Shown here one piece after another: positions 1 to 8,874 of a DNA stretch of 64,000 nucleotides (the first letter of the stretch is position 1; the number at the start of each line of letters is the position of its first letter). The notes under the pieces were generated by a model. The model was not told where the DNA came from, did no database searches, and saw nothing but the letters and a program-made list of their open reading frames with translations. The stretch lies in NCBI RefSeq assembly GCF_017355525.1, contig NZ_CP067395.1, positions 372,001 to 436,000 of the forward strand, written 5' to 3'. The DNA comes from Lysobacter enzymogenes. Lineage in GTDB: Bacteria > Pseudomonadota > Gammaproteobacteria > Xanthomonadales > Xanthomonadaceae. The position numbers and the translations under genes are program-made.

Positions 1-45
1 TCAGGGTGTGGGATCGCCGCGGCGGCGGGGCGCTACAATGGCGCC

Positions 46-786
46 ATGGTCGTCAACATCGCCGCTTACCATTTCGCCGTCATCGACGACCCGCCGCAGT
101 TGGCCGCGCGCCTGCGCGAGCAGGCCGAAACCCTGCAACTGCGCGGCACCGCGCTGGTCGCGCCGGAAGGCGTCAACCTGTTCCTCGCCGGCGCGGCCGA
201 ATCGATCGAAACCCTGCTCGACGGCCTGCGCGCCGATCCGCGCCTGGCCGGCCTCGCCGTCAAGTACAGCCGCAGCCGCGTTCAGCCGTTCGCCCGGCTC
301 AAGGTCAAGGTGAAGCGCGAGATCATCGCGTTCCGCCGCGACGGCAGCTCGCCGCTGCACGGCCGCGCACCCACTGTGACGCCCGACACATTGGCGCGCT
401 GGCTCGACCAGGGCCACGACGACGCCGGCAAGCGCGTGGTTTTGCTGGATACGCGCAACCGCGAGGAGATCGGCTACGGCAGTTTCGACGACGCGCTGAC
501 CCTGCCGATCGACAACTTCACCGAGCTGCCCGAAGCGCTCGCGCCGCACCGCGAAGCGCTGCGCGACGCGACCGTGGTCAGCTTCTGCACCGGCGGCATC
601 CGCTGCGAAAAAGCCGCGCTTTGGCTGCGCGCGGACGGCATGGACAACCTGCTCCAGCTCGACGGCGGCATCCTCGGCTACTTCGAACGCGTCGGCGGCC
701 GCCACTACGACGGCGGCTGCTTCGTGTTCGACGAACGCGTGGCGCTGGACCCGCAGTTGCGGCCTTTGCGCGACGCCGCCGCCTGA
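46..786 (+). CDS. trhO: tRNA uridine 5-hydroxylase / rhodanese-family sulfurtransferase TrhO
   Basis: This 246-residue protein matches the YceA/UPF0176 (TrhO) family, which hydroxylates uridine-34 of certain tRNAs in the cytoplasm on the way to cmo5U/mcmo5U. The N-terminal ~100 residues form the acylphosphatase-like TrhO domain, with the family stretch VKVKREIIAFR around residue 87. The rhodanese domain follows and carries the active-site loop CTGGIRCEK, with Cys181 as the presumed catalytic residue and Cys187 as the second family cysteine. The length is slightly below the E. coli protein (~350) because the C-terminal extension is short; short versions are known in this group. The ATG at 46 is the first in-frame start that keeps the whole domain. 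It appears monocistronic. Family assignment is firm; the reaction is known from E. coli and inferred here. Confidence 0.9.
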   Translation: MVVNIAAYHFAVIDDPPQLAARLREQAETLQLRGTALVAPEGVNLFLAGAAESIETLLDGLRADPRLAGLAVKYSRSRVQPFARLKVKVKREIIAFRRDGSSPLHGRAPTVTPDTLARWLDQGHDDAGKRVVLLDTRNREEIGYGSFDDALTLPIDNFTELPEALAPHREALRDATVVSFCTGGIRCEKAALWLRADGMDNLLQLDGGILGYFERVGGRHYDGGCFVFDERVALDPQLRPLRDAAA

Positions 787-952
787 TTGCCCTTTTTTGC
801 CATTCATTACAAATCGTTAACCCGTGCAAATGCGGGCTGCGGTTAGGCTGCGCGTTCGCGACGGACCGGCCCCGCGCCGCGCCCGGCCGTCGCGCATGGA
901 CGCCGCGCGCCGCCCGCCGCCGCCGGCCTGGAATTGTTTACGAGGATTACCG

Positions 953-1585
953 ATGAACCGACGCCTGTTCCCCGCTGTGTGCCTGCTCGCGAGCGCCGTC
1001 CTGGCGCTGACCGCGTGCGGCCAGGCCGCGCCGGTCAACACCGCCGCCCCGCAGGAAACCACCGCCGCCGCGCCGGCGCCGCCGAAGGCCGTGCCGGACC
1101 CGGACGCCGAGCCGGTCTCGCGCGCCTCGCCGCCGATGCTGACGCCGGTCGCGCTGGGCACCTTCGACCCGGGCAACCCGGTCGCGCAGGCGACCACCGG
1201 CAAGCTCACCATCGACGACCTGGAGATGAAGGGCGAGAACGGTTCGCTGTACAAGACCGAGCGGGTCGCGATCGTGCGCGGCGGCGACCAGTACAGCGCC
1301 GGCCAGACCTATGGCGCGACCATGCAGGTCGAGGCCAGCCAGGCGATCGAATTGCGCCGGGTGATCGAGCAGACCCCGCCCAAGGAAACCCCGGCCAATT
1401 CGTTCTGCGGCACCCATCCGACCGGCTTCATCGCCCTGGCCAAGGTCAGCGAGAGCAGCGGCGACGTGATCAAGCTGATCGCGCTGCAGGGCAGCGACCT
1501 GCCGGCGGCGAGCGCGCAAGGCGTCGGCCTGTGCGCGTCGATGTTCTATATGGGCAAGGCGTTGCCGGAGAAGGCGACGTCGTAA
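953..1585 (+). CDS. putative lipoprotein of unknown function
   Basis: A 210-residue protein starts with a type II signal peptide: MNRR, a hydrophobic stretch, then the lipobox ALTAC with the lipidated Cys at residue 22. An Ala/Pro/Thr-rich linker (about 25-55) leads to a compact domain of about 140 residues containing a pair of cysteines (in NSFCGTHP and VGLCASMF) that could form a disulfide. I do not recognise the domain. The ATG at 953 puts the signal peptide exactly at the N-terminus; the reading frame is open further upstream, but that part is not signal-like. It stands alone, convergent with the flavoprotein downstream. Confidence 0.75.
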   Translation: MNRRLFPAVCLLASAVLALTACGQAAPVNTAAPQETTAAAPAPPKAVPDPDAEPVSRASPPMLTPVALGTFDPGNPVAQATTGKLTIDDLEMKGENGSLYKTERVAIVRGGDQYSAGQTYGATMQVEASQAIELRRVIEQTPPKETPANSFCGTHPTGFIALAKVSESSGDVIKLIALQGSDLPAASAQGVGLCASMFYMGKALPEKATS

Positions 1586-1694
1586 GCGGCCGGCGCGACG
1601 CTTCGGCGCGCGCGGCGGATGTCCGCTTCCGTCGTTCTGGCGCTCGCTGAAACGACGGCGACGATGAGCGCGCGCGCCGCCGCGCGTCGACGGC

Positions 1695-2945
1695 TCAAGC
1701 CGCGGCGTTCTCCAACAGCGCCCGCGCCGCCGCTTCGCCCGCGATCAGGCCGCTGGCGAAGCACGCGGTCAGCAGATAGCCGCCGGTCGGCGCTTCCCAG
1801 TCCAGCATTTCGCCGGCGCAGAACACCGCGGGGCCGAGCGCGTGCGCGCGCAGGGATTCGTCCAGCGCTTCCAGGCGCACGCCGCCGGCGCTGCTGATCG
1901 CTTCGGCGATCGGGCGCGCGCGCAGCAGCCGCAGCGGCAGGCGCTTGATCGTGCGCGCGACCGCGGCGGCGTCGTTCAATCCGTCCTTGCCCAGGGTTTC
2001 GAACACCAGCGCGGCCTTGACCGCATCCAGCCCGGTCTGCCGGCGCAGGTGCTCGCCGACGCTGCGGCCGCCGCGTGGACGGGCGAAGTCGCGCTGCAGG
2101 CGTTCGAACTCGCGGCCCGGCGCCAGGTCGAGTTGCAGCAGCGCTTCGCCGTGCGCGGCGATGCGTTCGCGCAGCCGCGCCGACAGCGCGTAGATCAGGC
2201 TGCCCTCGATGCCGGTCGCGGTGGCCACGCATTCGCCTTGCAGCGAATGCTCGGCCTCGCCTTCGCGCCAATGCGCGACCACCGGCTTCAGCGGCGCGCC
2301 GGCGTGGCGCTGGGCGAAGTGCTCGCTCCAGCCGATGTCGAAGCCGCAGTTGGCGGGCTTCAGCGGGGCGATGTCGAGGCCGCGCGCGCGCAGCCAATCG
2401 GTCCAGGCGCCGTCGGAACCCAGCTCCGGCCAGCTGCCGCCGCCGAGCGCGAACACGCAGGCGCGCGCGCGGGTGCGCGCTTCGCCGGCGGGCGTGGCGA
2501 AACGCAGCGCGCCGTCGGCGTCGAGGCCGATGCAGCGGTGCTGGACGTGGAAGCGCACGCCGTCCTCGCGCAGCCGCCGCACCCAGCCGCGCAGCAAAGG
2601 CGCGGCCTTGCGGTCGAGCGGGAACACCCGGCCCGAGCTGCCGACATAGGTGTCCACGCCGAAACCGCGCGCCCAGTCGCGCAGCGCATCGGCGTCGAAG
2701 CGGTCGAGCCAGCGTCCGACTTCCGCGGCGCGTTCGCCGTAGCGCGCGTCGAAGCCGGGGCGCGGCTCGCTGTGGGTGAGGTTGAGCCCGCCCTTGCCGG
2801 CGATCAGGAACTTGCGCCCGACCGAGCCCATCGCGTCGAACAGGTCGACCTCCACGCCGAGCGCGCGCGCGGCCTGCGCGGCCATCAGGCCGGCGGGGCC
2901 GCCGCCGACGATGGCCAGGGCGGGGAGGGTGTCGGGCAGGGACAT
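1695..2945 (-). CDS. NAD(P)/FAD-dependent oxidoreductase, TIGR03862/HI0933-type flavoprotein
   Basis: This 416-residue flavoprotein has a Rossmann dinucleotide-binding motif at the N-terminus (AIVGGGPAGLMAA, about residues 10-22). It also has the family hallmark GRKFLIAGKGGLNLTHS near residue 43, which places it in the HI0933/BaiN-like group. The C-terminal GEMLDWEAPTGGYLL region is the second FAD-contacting motif. Substrates of this family are mostly unknown; some members reduce steroid or bile-acid intermediates, but nothing here supports such a role. The start is set at the ATG at 2945 (MSLPDTLPALAIVGGG); an upstream in-frame ATG at 2996 adds 17 residues unlike the family. Monocistronic and convergent with the preceding lipoprotein gene. 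Confidence 0.85.
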   Translation of the reverse strand: MSLPDTLPALAIVGGGPAGLMAAQAARALGVEVDLFDAMGSVGRKFLIAGKGGLNLTHSEPRPGFDARYGERAAEVGRWLDRFDADALRDWARGFGVDTYVGSSGRVFPLDRKAAPLLRGWVRRLREDGVRFHVQHRCIGLDADGALRFATPAGEARTRARACVFALGGGSWPELGSDGAWTDWLRARGLDIAPLKPANCGFDIGWSEHFAQRHAGAPLKPVVAHWREGEAEHSLQGECVATATGIEGSLIYALSARLRERIAAHGEALLQLDLAPGREFERLQRDFARPRGGRSVGEHLRRQTGLDAVKAALVFETLGKDGLNDAAAVARTIKRLPLRLLRARPIAEAISSAGGVRLEALDESLRAHALGPAVFCAGEMLDWEAPTGGYLLTACFASGLIAGEAAARALLENAAA

Positions 2946-3136
2946 GGCGGTGCGCGGTTCGGACACGAAGCGAGGGACGGATGAGCGGGCGCGCATTATG
3001 CCCGCTGCGCCGTCGCGGCCGGGTGCGCCGCGGTCTTGCCCGATCGGCCGGCATCGCCGGCAGGGAGAACCGGCTCTGGCGCGGCGCCGCCGCTTGGCCC
3101 ACAGTCCGGGGCTCCCAGAACCGCCAGGAACCCTCG

Positions 3137-4807
3137 ATGCGAGCCACCGACTGGAAGGCGCAAGGCGCCGGACTGCTGATCTGCATGAGCGCCGCCGCCG
3201 GCGCCGCCGAGCAGGCCCCCGCCGCCACTGCGCCTGCCGCGCCCGCCGTCGAGCAGGCCGCCGCGCCGCTGCCGGAGCAGTTGCAGGACTTCGACGCCTA
3301 CGTCGACGCGGTGCGCAAACAGTTCGACGTGCCCGGCATCGCCGTGGCCATCGTCAAGGACGGCCAGGTCGTGCTCGAGCGCGGCTACGGCCTGCGCGAG
3401 CTCGGCAAGCCCGAGCCGGTCGACGCCCACACCCTGTTCGCGATCGCCTCCAACACCAAGGCCTTCACCGCCGCGTCGCTGTCGATGCTGGCCGACGAGG
3501 GCAAGCTGAGCCTGGACGACCGCGTCGTCGACCACCTGCCGTGGTTCCGCATGTCCGATGCGTACGTGACCCAGGAGATGCGCCTGCGCGACCTGCTCGC
3601 GCACCGCAGCGGCCTCGGCCTCGGCGCGGGCGACCTGCTGTATTGGCCGGGCACCGACTACAGCAACGAGGACGTGGCCCGGCGCCTGGCCCACGTGCCG
3701 CTGAGCGGCAGCTTCCGCGGCCAGTACGCCTACGACAACATCCTCTACGGCGTGGCCCAGCTGGTGGTCGAGAAGGCCAGCGGCCGGAGCTATCGCGAGT
3801 TCCTCGCGCAGCGCATCTTCAAGCCGCTGGGCATGGACGAGACCCGCTACAACGCCGATGCGCTGCGCGCCGGCGACGCGGTCGCCAGCGGCCATGCCAA
3901 GGCCGATTTCAAGGACTTGCAGGTCGCGCCGCGGATGACGTGGTCGAACGTGGCCGGCGCCGGCGGGCTGTATTCGTCGGTGCACGACATGAGCAAGTGG
4001 ATGCGCGCGCAGCTCGACGGCGGCGTGTACGCGCGCGAGGGCGACAAGGAACTGCGCTTGTTCAGCGCCAAGCGCCAGCGCGAGATGTGGTCGGTGGTGA
4101 CGCCGATGCCGATCGCCGAGCCGTCGGTGCCGGAACTGGCGCCGGCCAAACCCAACTTCGCCGGCTACGGCGAAGGTTGGCAGCTCACCGACTACCGCGG
4201 CGAGAAGTTGGTGTGGCATACCGGCGGCTGGCCGGGGATGGTGTCGCGGGTGACCCTGGTGCCGTCGCGCAAGCTCGGCGTGGTGGTGCTGACCAACGCC
4301 GAACTCGGCGGCGCGTTCCAGGCGGTGACGATGCGCGCGCTGGACGCGTACCTGGCCGCGAACAAGACCGATTGGAACGCGGCCTACGCCGCGGCGCTGG
4401 CCAAGAACCAGGGCAAGGCGAACGACGACTGGGCCAAACACCTCAAAGCGCGCGACGCCAAGTCCAAGCCCTCGCTGCCGCTGTCGGGCTATGCCGGCAC
4501 CTACCGCGACCCGTGGTACGGCGAGGTCTTCATCGAACAGGCCGGCGGCAAGCTGCGCGTCCGTTTCGGCCGCACCAAGGACCTGGTCGGCGAACTCAGC
4601 CACTGGCAGCACGACACCTTCATCGTGCGCTGGGACCAGCGCTGGCTCAACGCCGACGCCTTCCTCAACTTCGCCCTGACCCCCGACGGCAAGGTGCGCG
4701 AGCTGCGCATGGAGGCGATTTCGCCGCTGACCGATTTCAGCTTCGACTTCCAGGACCTGCGGCTGACGCCGGTGGCCAAGAGCGAGGCCGAGGCCAAGGC
4801 GCACTGA
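3137..4807 (+). CDS. periplasmic serine hydrolase of the beta-lactamase/penicillin-binding family with C-terminal DUF3471-type domain
   Basis: The 556-residue product has an N-terminal signal-like segment (AGLLICMSAAAGAAE), an Ala/Pro linker and a class-C beta-lactamase-like domain at about 48-420. The three active-site elements are present: SNTK (Ser105, Lys108), YDN (Tyr199) and HTGG (His361) in the place of KTG. A C-terminal ~130-residue domain holds the YRDPWYGEV pattern seen in DUF3471 extensions. Family members are esterases, D-aminopeptidases or peptidases; a true beta-lactamase role is not implied. The ATG at 3137 begins the signal peptide, although the frame stays open to 2981. It is encoded alone, 191 bp from the divergent flavoprotein gene. 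Confidence 0.87.
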   Translation: MRATDWKAQGAGLLICMSAAAGAAEQAPAATAPAAPAVEQAAAPLPEQLQDFDAYVDAVRKQFDVPGIAVAIVKDGQVVLERGYGLRELGKPEPVDAHTLFAIASNTKAFTAASLSMLADEGKLSLDDRVVDHLPWFRMSDAYVTQEMRLRDLLAHRSGLGLGAGDLLYWPGTDYSNEDVARRLAHVPLSGSFRGQYAYDNILYGVAQLVVEKASGRSYREFLAQRIFKPLGMDETRYNADALRAGDAVASGHAKADFKDLQVAPRMTWSNVAGAGGLYSSVHDMSKWMRAQLDGGVYAREGDKELRLFSAKRQREMWSVVTPMPIAEPSVPELAPAKPNFAGYGEGWQLTDYRGEKLVWHTGGWPGMVSRVTLVPSRKLGVVVLTNAELGGAFQAVTMRALDAYLAANKTDWNAAYAAALAKNQGKANDDWAKHLKARDAKSKPSLPLSGYAGTYRDPWYGEVFIEQAGGKLRVRFGRTKDLVGELSHWQHDTFIVRWDQRWLNADAFLNFALTPDGKVRELRMEAISPLTDFSFDFQDLRLTPVAKSEAEAKAH

Positions 4808-4957
4808 GCGGTGGCATGAGACCAAAGGAGGTAGGGAGGCGGCGTACCGGCGGCGTTACTAGCTAAGACTGGACTCCAGTCCAAGCGCCGGCATTTTCTC
4901 CAGGTGACGGCGCCTTAGCTTGTGGCGACGCGGTACCGTGACCGTTGAGCCACTTCC

Positions 4958-4991
4958 GGCCCCGTACCGCGGCGCTACGCGGTGCGGGGCC
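4958..4991. other. strong hairpin in the 4808-5116 intergenic gap
   Basis: A 14-bp stem (4958-4971 against 4978-4991, with one G-T wobble) closes a 6-nt loop between convergent genes. There is no T-run on either side, so it is not a classical intrinsic terminator, but its place between two converging genes suggests transcription termination. A second, looser inverted repeat pairs GGGCCCTG at 5045-5052 with CAGGGCCC at 5080-5087. No gene is supported in this 309-bp gap. Confidence 0.5.
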
Positions 4992-5116
4992 ACCTTCCCT
5001 CAGGCCCGGTCTTCGGGCTCGATGCTCGAGGCCCGCTTCTTCAGGGGCCCTGTTCTTCCCGGACCCGATTCTTCGAGGGCAGGGCCCGAACGGCCGGCCG
5101 TTGCGGCCGCGCCGTC

Positions 5117-6028
5117 TCATTCCCACGCCGCTTCGCCGCCTTGCGGCGCCAGCCGCGCGGCGACGAAATCCAGGAAACAGGCGATCCGCGAAGCCAGCTG
5201 GGTGTTGCGGTAGTAGACCGCGTTGATCGGCTGGCGCACGTCCGCGGTGGTATCGGCGAACAACTGCACCAGCGCGCCGCTGCGGCGGTCCTGGCGGGTC
5301 ATGAAGTCGGACAGGCAGACGATGCCTTCGCCGGCCAGCGCCAGCTGGCGCAGGGTTTCGCCGCTGGACGCGTGCAGGCCGGCGGCGATCTCCAGTTCGT
5401 CGCCGTGCGCGTCGCGCAAAGGCCAGCGGTTCAGCACCTGGGTCGGGGCGAAGCCGAGCAGGCTGTGCCCGGCCAGCTCGGCGACCTCGCGCGGGGTGCC
5501 GCGCGCGGCCAGGTAGGCGGGGCTGGCGAGCACGCGCAGGCGGCTGCCCGGCAGCGGGCGCGCGTGCAGGGTCGAATCGGTGAGCCGGCCGATGCGGATG
5601 GCGACGTCGGTGCGTTGTTCGAGCAGGTCGATGATCTGGTCGTTGCTGTTGAGCTCGAGTTCGATCTGCGGATAGGCGCGGCGGAAATCGCCGACCAAGG
5701 GCACGATCACATGCAGCATGAAAGGCGAGGCCGCGTTGACCCGCAGCCGCCCGGCCGGTTGCTGCCGGCGCAGCGCCAGCGCTTCCTCGGCGTCCTCGAC
5801 GCTGGCCAGGATCACCCGCGCCCGCGCCAGCATCGCCTCGCCTTCCTCGGTCAGCTCGAGCCGGCGCGTGGTCCGGCGCAGCAGGGTGGTGTCGAGCTTC
5901 TCCTCCAGCCGGCTCAACGCGCGGCTGACCCCGGAGACGGTCTGGCCGAGCGCTTCGGCCGCGGCGGTGATCGAGCCGCTGTCGACCACGCTGACGAAGG
6001 CGAGCAGTTCGTCGAGGGAGAGTTTCAT
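5117..6028 (-). CDS. LysR-family transcriptional regulator
   Basis: The 303-residue protein begins with the LysR winged helix-turn-helix (about residues 1-60: [12 protein letters not shown], then [24 protein letters not shown] as the recognition region) and continues into a periplasmic-binding-protein-like effector domain of about 200 residues. The pattern ([20 protein letters not shown]) resembles the CrgA/DmlR subgroup. It is divergent from the gene at 6214, and the 185-bp gap between them contains a 7-bp dyad, the usual arrangement in which a LysR protein regulates its neighbour and itself. The effector is unknown. Confidence 0.9.
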   Translation of the reverse strand: MKLSLDELLAFVSVVDSGSITAAAEALGQTVSGVSRALSRLEEKLDTTLLRRTTRRLELTEEGEAMLARARVILASVEDAEEALALRRQQPAGRLRVNAASPFMLHVIVPLVGDFRRAYPQIELELNSNDQIIDLLEQRTDVAIRIGRLTDSTLHARPLPGSRLRVLASPAYLAARGTPREVAELAGHSLLGFAPTQVLNRWPLRDAHGDELEIAAGLHASSGETLRQLALAGEGIVCLSDFMTRQDRRSGALVQLFADTTADVRQPINAVYYRNTQLASRIACFLDFVAARLAPQGGEAAWE

Positions 6029-6094
6029 CGCCGCATTCTAGACAGAGCGCGAGGCGCGGCGCGGGCGGGGCGCACGCGCCGGCGTGTGGCGCCA

Positions 6095-6113
6095 GTCGCA
6101 GCCGGACTGCGAC
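6095..6113. promoter_or_regulatory. candidate LysR operator dyad
   Basis: A perfect inverted repeat GTCGCAG-N5-CTGCGAC (19 bp) lies between the divergent LysR gene (start 6028) and the dehydrogenase-like gene (start 6214). Its size and place fit a LysR recognition site. Binding is inferred only from position and symmetry. Confidence 0.45.
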
Positions 6114-6213
6114 CTGGGCGTTACGCGCGCGGCAACGCCGCGGCGGCGGTTCTTCTCGCGCGCTTAATCGCCAAATCCGCATGCTCGCCGGTCCGCACGG
6201 GCGAGGAGCCGAG

Positions 6214-7548
6214 ATGACGCAGCACCGTCGATTTGCCGGGACCTTCGCCCTGATCGCCCCGGCCGCGCTGGCCCTGGCGCTGGGCGCCTGCGGCGAGCGC
6301 GCCGCGTTGCAGGTCGCCGACGGCACCGGCCCGGCGCCGCAGTTGCCGAAGCCCAACCAAACCTTCATTCCGACCGTCGACGTCGCGCCCGCGGTCGGCT
6401 GGGCCGCCGGCGCCAAGCCCACGCCTGCGCCGGGCCTGAGCGTCAACGCGTTCGCCCAGGGCCTGGACCATCCGCGCTGGCTGTACGTGCTGCCCAACGG
6501 CGACGTGCTGGTGGCCGAGAGCAACGCGCCGCGCAGCGAGCACAAGCCGTCCGGGATCAAGGCCTGGTTCGCCGCGCGCTTCATGAAGAAGGCCGGCGCT
6601 GCGGTGCCGAGCGCCGACCGCATCAGCCTGCTGCGCGACGCCGACGGCGACGGCGTCGCCGAAACCCGCACGATCTTCCTGCAGGGCCTGCATTCGCCGT
6701 TCGGCATGGCGCTGATCGGCGACCGCCTGTACGTCGCCAACGCCGACGCGGTGTGGCGCTTCGCGTATCGCCCGGGCGAAACCGCGATCGCCACGGCGGG
6801 CGAGAAGGTCACCGACCTGCCGGCCGGCATCAACCACCACTGGACCAAGAACCTCATCGCCGACGCCGGCGGCGGCAAGCTCTACGTCACCGTCGGCTCC
6901 AACAGCAACGTCGGCGAAAACGGCATGGACGCCGAGGAAGGCCGCGCGGCGATCTGGCAATTGGATCCGGCCAGCGGCGAGAAGCGCCTGTTCGCCACCG
7001 GCCTGCGCAATCCCAACGGCCTGGCCTGGGAACCGGCGACCGGCAAGCTGTGGACGGCGGTCAACGAACGCGACGAGATCGGCAGCGATCTGGTCCCGGA
7101 CTACATCACCTCGGTCGAAGACGGCGCGTTTTACGGCTGGCCATACAGCTATTACGGCCAGCACGTCGACGAGCGCGTGCAGCCGCCAAGGCCGGACCTG
7201 GTGGCCACGGCCAAGGCGCCGGATTACGCGCTGGGCCCGCACACCGCATCGCTCGGCATCGCCTTCGCGCAGGGCGCGAAGTTGCCGGCGCAGTTCGCCC
7301 AGGGCTTGTTCGTCGGCCAGCACGGCTCGTGGAACCGCAAGCCCAAGAGCGGCTACAAGGTGATCTTCGTACCGTTCGCCGGCGGCAAGCCCGACGGCGC
7401 GCCGCGCGATGTGTTGACGGGTTTCCTCGACGCGCGCGAGCAGGCGCAAGGACGGCCGGTGGACGTGCGCATCGATGCGCGCGGGGCGTTGTTGGTCAGC
7501 GACGATGTCGGCAATACGGTATGGCGGGTGACCGCGGCGGGCGGGTGA
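6214..7548 (+). CDS. PQQ-dependent sugar dehydrogenase-like (sorbosone dehydrogenase family) lipoprotein
   Basis: A 444-residue protein with a lipoprotein signal ([10 protein letters not shown], Cys26) followed by a six-bladed beta-propeller like soluble glucose/L-sorbosone dehydrogenases. Typical blade sequences are visible: [20 protein letters not shown], the Ca-binding-like loop [32 protein letters not shown] and [18 protein letters not shown]. It probably oxidises a sugar or aldehyde in the periplasm, anchored to a membrane, with PQQ as cofactor; no PQQ biosynthesis gene is in the window. The ATG at 6214 follows an AGGAG ribosome-binding site at 6204; an upstream in-frame ATG at 6181 would place 11 extra residues before the signal peptide. 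The divergent LysR gene is the likely regulator. Confidence 0.87.
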   Translation: MTQHRRFAGTFALIAPAALALALGACGERAALQVADGTGPAPQLPKPNQTFIPTVDVAPAVGWAAGAKPTPAPGLSVNAFAQGLDHPRWLYVLPNGDVLVAESNAPRSEHKPSGIKAWFAARFMKKAGAAVPSADRISLLRDADGDGVAETRTIFLQGLHSPFGMALIGDRLYVANADAVWRFAYRPGETAIATAGEKVTDLPAGINHHWTKNLIADAGGGKLYVTVGSNSNVGENGMDAEEGRAAIWQLDPASGEKRLFATGLRNPNGLAWEPATGKLWTAVNERDEIGSDLVPDYITSVEDGAFYGWPYSYYGQHVDERVQPPRPDLVATAKAPDYALGPHTASLGIAFAQGAKLPAQFAQGLFVGQHGSWNRKPKSGYKVIFVPFAGGKPDGAPRDVLTGFLDAREQAQGRPVDVRIDARGALLVSDDVGNTVWRVTAAGG

Positions 7549-7636
7549 GCGCGCGGGGGGCGTCGGATCGCCGCGCTGCGGTTCGTCGCTGCCGCGGGCG
7601 CGGTTGAGCCGCCGGGCGACGGCGCTGCGCGCGAAT

Positions 7637-7661
7637 CGGTGCGGCCGGGTCGGCCGCACCG
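7637..7661. terminator. terminator-like hairpin between convergent genes
   Basis: A perfect 10-bp GC-rich stem (7637-7646 with 7652-7661) around a 5-nt loop sits in the 119-bp gap between two converging genes, ending 6 bp from the stop codon of the gene on the minus strand. It lacks a T-tract, so bidirectional termination is inferred from position. Confidence 0.45.
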
Positions 7662-7667
7662 TGCGCT

Positions 7668-8348
7668 TCAATCGCAACCGTCGCGGCGGCCGTCGAACAA
7701 GGCCAGATCGCGCTTCTGCCCGCTGCCGGCCAGCAGCGTCAGCGTCAGCCGTTCCTGCGAGGCCTGCACGCGCAGCCGGCGGGTGCCGGTGGCCGCGGCG
7801 CCGGCGACGTAGTCGGCGCTGAGCGCATCGGCCGGCCAGTCCGCAGCCGGCGTGGTCACCGTCGGCACGCGCACGAATTCGATCCGCGGCTGCGGCATCA
7901 GCACCAGCGACTGCGTCGAACCCGGCGCGCGTCCGGGCGGATGGGTTTTGGCCAGCGGACGGATCTGGGGTTCGGGCTTGCCGCCCGCCGGCGCGCGCAT
8001 CGGATCGTCGAGCGCCTGGCTGGCGAGCACCGCAGTGCGGCCGTCGCGCGAAAACCACAGGTGCAGGCGCCGGTCCGGATCGTCGCCTTCGGGGCGGCTG
8101 ATCTGGCCGACGAGCCACTGCGGGCGCTCGTGGTCGGGCAACAGCCGCAGCAGGGCGGTGGCGCGGCCGTCGGGTTCTTCGCGGCGGATCCAGCAGCCGC
8201 GCAGGTGGTCGAAGCGCGCGCTTTCGGGCGAAGCCGGCGTTTCGGACGAGGCCGACGGCGCGGCGTCCGCCGGCGTCTGCGCCGCGGCGGCGGTCGCGCT
8301 GCAGGCGAGGGCTGCGGCAACGAGACAGGCGAAGATCGGACGGGGCAT
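7668..8348 (-). CDS. secreted protein of unknown function
   Basis: A 226-residue protein with a clear Sec signal peptide (MPRPIFACLVAAALACSATAAAAQ, cleavage after about residue 24). A short Ala/Pro/Ser linker is followed by a soluble domain beginning RFDHLRGCWIRREEPDGRA. That opening resembles small lipocalin-like DUF domains that begin with a WxR/GCW strand, but I cannot assign the family. Two further cysteines are the Cys in GCW and one at the extreme C-terminus (RDGCD), which could pair in the periplasm. It is convergent with the sugar dehydrogenase-like gene. Confidence 0.7.
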   Translation of the reverse strand: MPRPIFACLVAAALACSATAAAAQTPADAAPSASSETPASPESARFDHLRGCWIRREEPDGRATALLRLLPDHERPQWLVGQISRPEGDDPDRRLHLWFSRDGRTAVLASQALDDPMRAPAGGKPEPQIRPLAKTHPPGRAPGSTQSLVLMPQPRIEFVRVPTVTTPAADWPADALSADYVAGAAATGTRRLRVQASQERLTLTLLAGSGQKRDLALFDGRRDGCD

Positions 8349-8475
8349 GGCGGCATCTCGCGCGTGGGTAGCGCCACCCTAAACCGACGAAGTTCAAACC
8401 GGATGAATGTCCGCTGCAAGCGCTGCGCCGCCGCCGGCGGGTACGATGGCTCGTGCAGGGCCGGTCGGAGCAGCG

Positions 8476-8838
8476 ATGACGCACAGTGCGATCCGCTATG
8501 GAGCGAACGATCTCTATTTGAACGATGCTACGCTGCGAGAGCTGCTCAAGGCGTTGGCTTGGCATTTGCCGGCGCGGCTCGCCGAATCCGCAAACGGTAT
8601 CGATGAGTGGCTGGTCGTCGCGTGCGATCGCTGGATCGACGGGCATGAAAACCTGCCGCCGGGCCTGCGCGATATCGAACTGGACGCGGCGTTGACCTCG
8701 CTGCAAAGGGCGCAGTCGTTCGCGCGCTACCTGGCCTGGGTGCGCGACCGCGACGGCGACGGCGCCTACGACGAAGCGGCGGTGCGCGCGGCGATCGACG
8801 CGATCGTCGCCCGCTTGCTCACGCCGCGCGGGCCATAA
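8476..8838 (+). CDS. small hypothetical protein with an EF-hand-like loop
   Basis: A 120-residue cytosolic-looking protein with no signal peptide or membrane segment. Near the C-terminus it has DRDGDGAYDEAA, which resembles an EF-hand calcium loop (Asp at positions 1, 3, 5 and 9) but lacks the usual Glu at position 12, so metal binding is uncertain. The rest is predicted helical (LRELLKALAWHLPARLAES). The start at 8476 follows GGAGCAGCG; an earlier in-frame ATG at 8407 would add a low-complexity segment. No recognisable family. Confidence 0.55.
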   Translation: MTHSAIRYGANDLYLNDATLRELLKALAWHLPARLAESANGIDEWLVVACDRWIDGHENLPPGLRDIELDAALTSLQRAQSFARYLAWVRDRDGDGAYDEAAVRAAIDAIVARLLTPRGP

Positions 8839-8874
8839 GCCGCCCGAGCGGTCCGCATCGCGGGCCGGCCGCGG

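Noticed and set aside
1..807. Long open frame on the minus strand opposite trhO
   Set aside because: High GC leaves antisense frames open everywhere; the product is Ala/Arg/Val-rich with no domain, whereas the plus strand encodes a conserved enzyme.
1629..1658. Terminator hairpin CCGTCGTT / AACGACGG between convergent genes
   Set aside because: 8-bp stem with a 14-nt loop and no T-tract; too weak to call.
3137..4807. Beta-lactam resistance gene (class C beta-lactamase)
   Set aside because: It has the SxxK/YxN/HTG pattern of the wider serine hydrolase family plus a DUF3471-like tail and HTGG instead of KTG; an esterase or peptidase is more likely.
6121..8706. 861-codon minus-strand frame across the dehydrogenase-like gene
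   Set aside because: It runs through an intergenic region and opposite a well-supported gene; no conserved segment.
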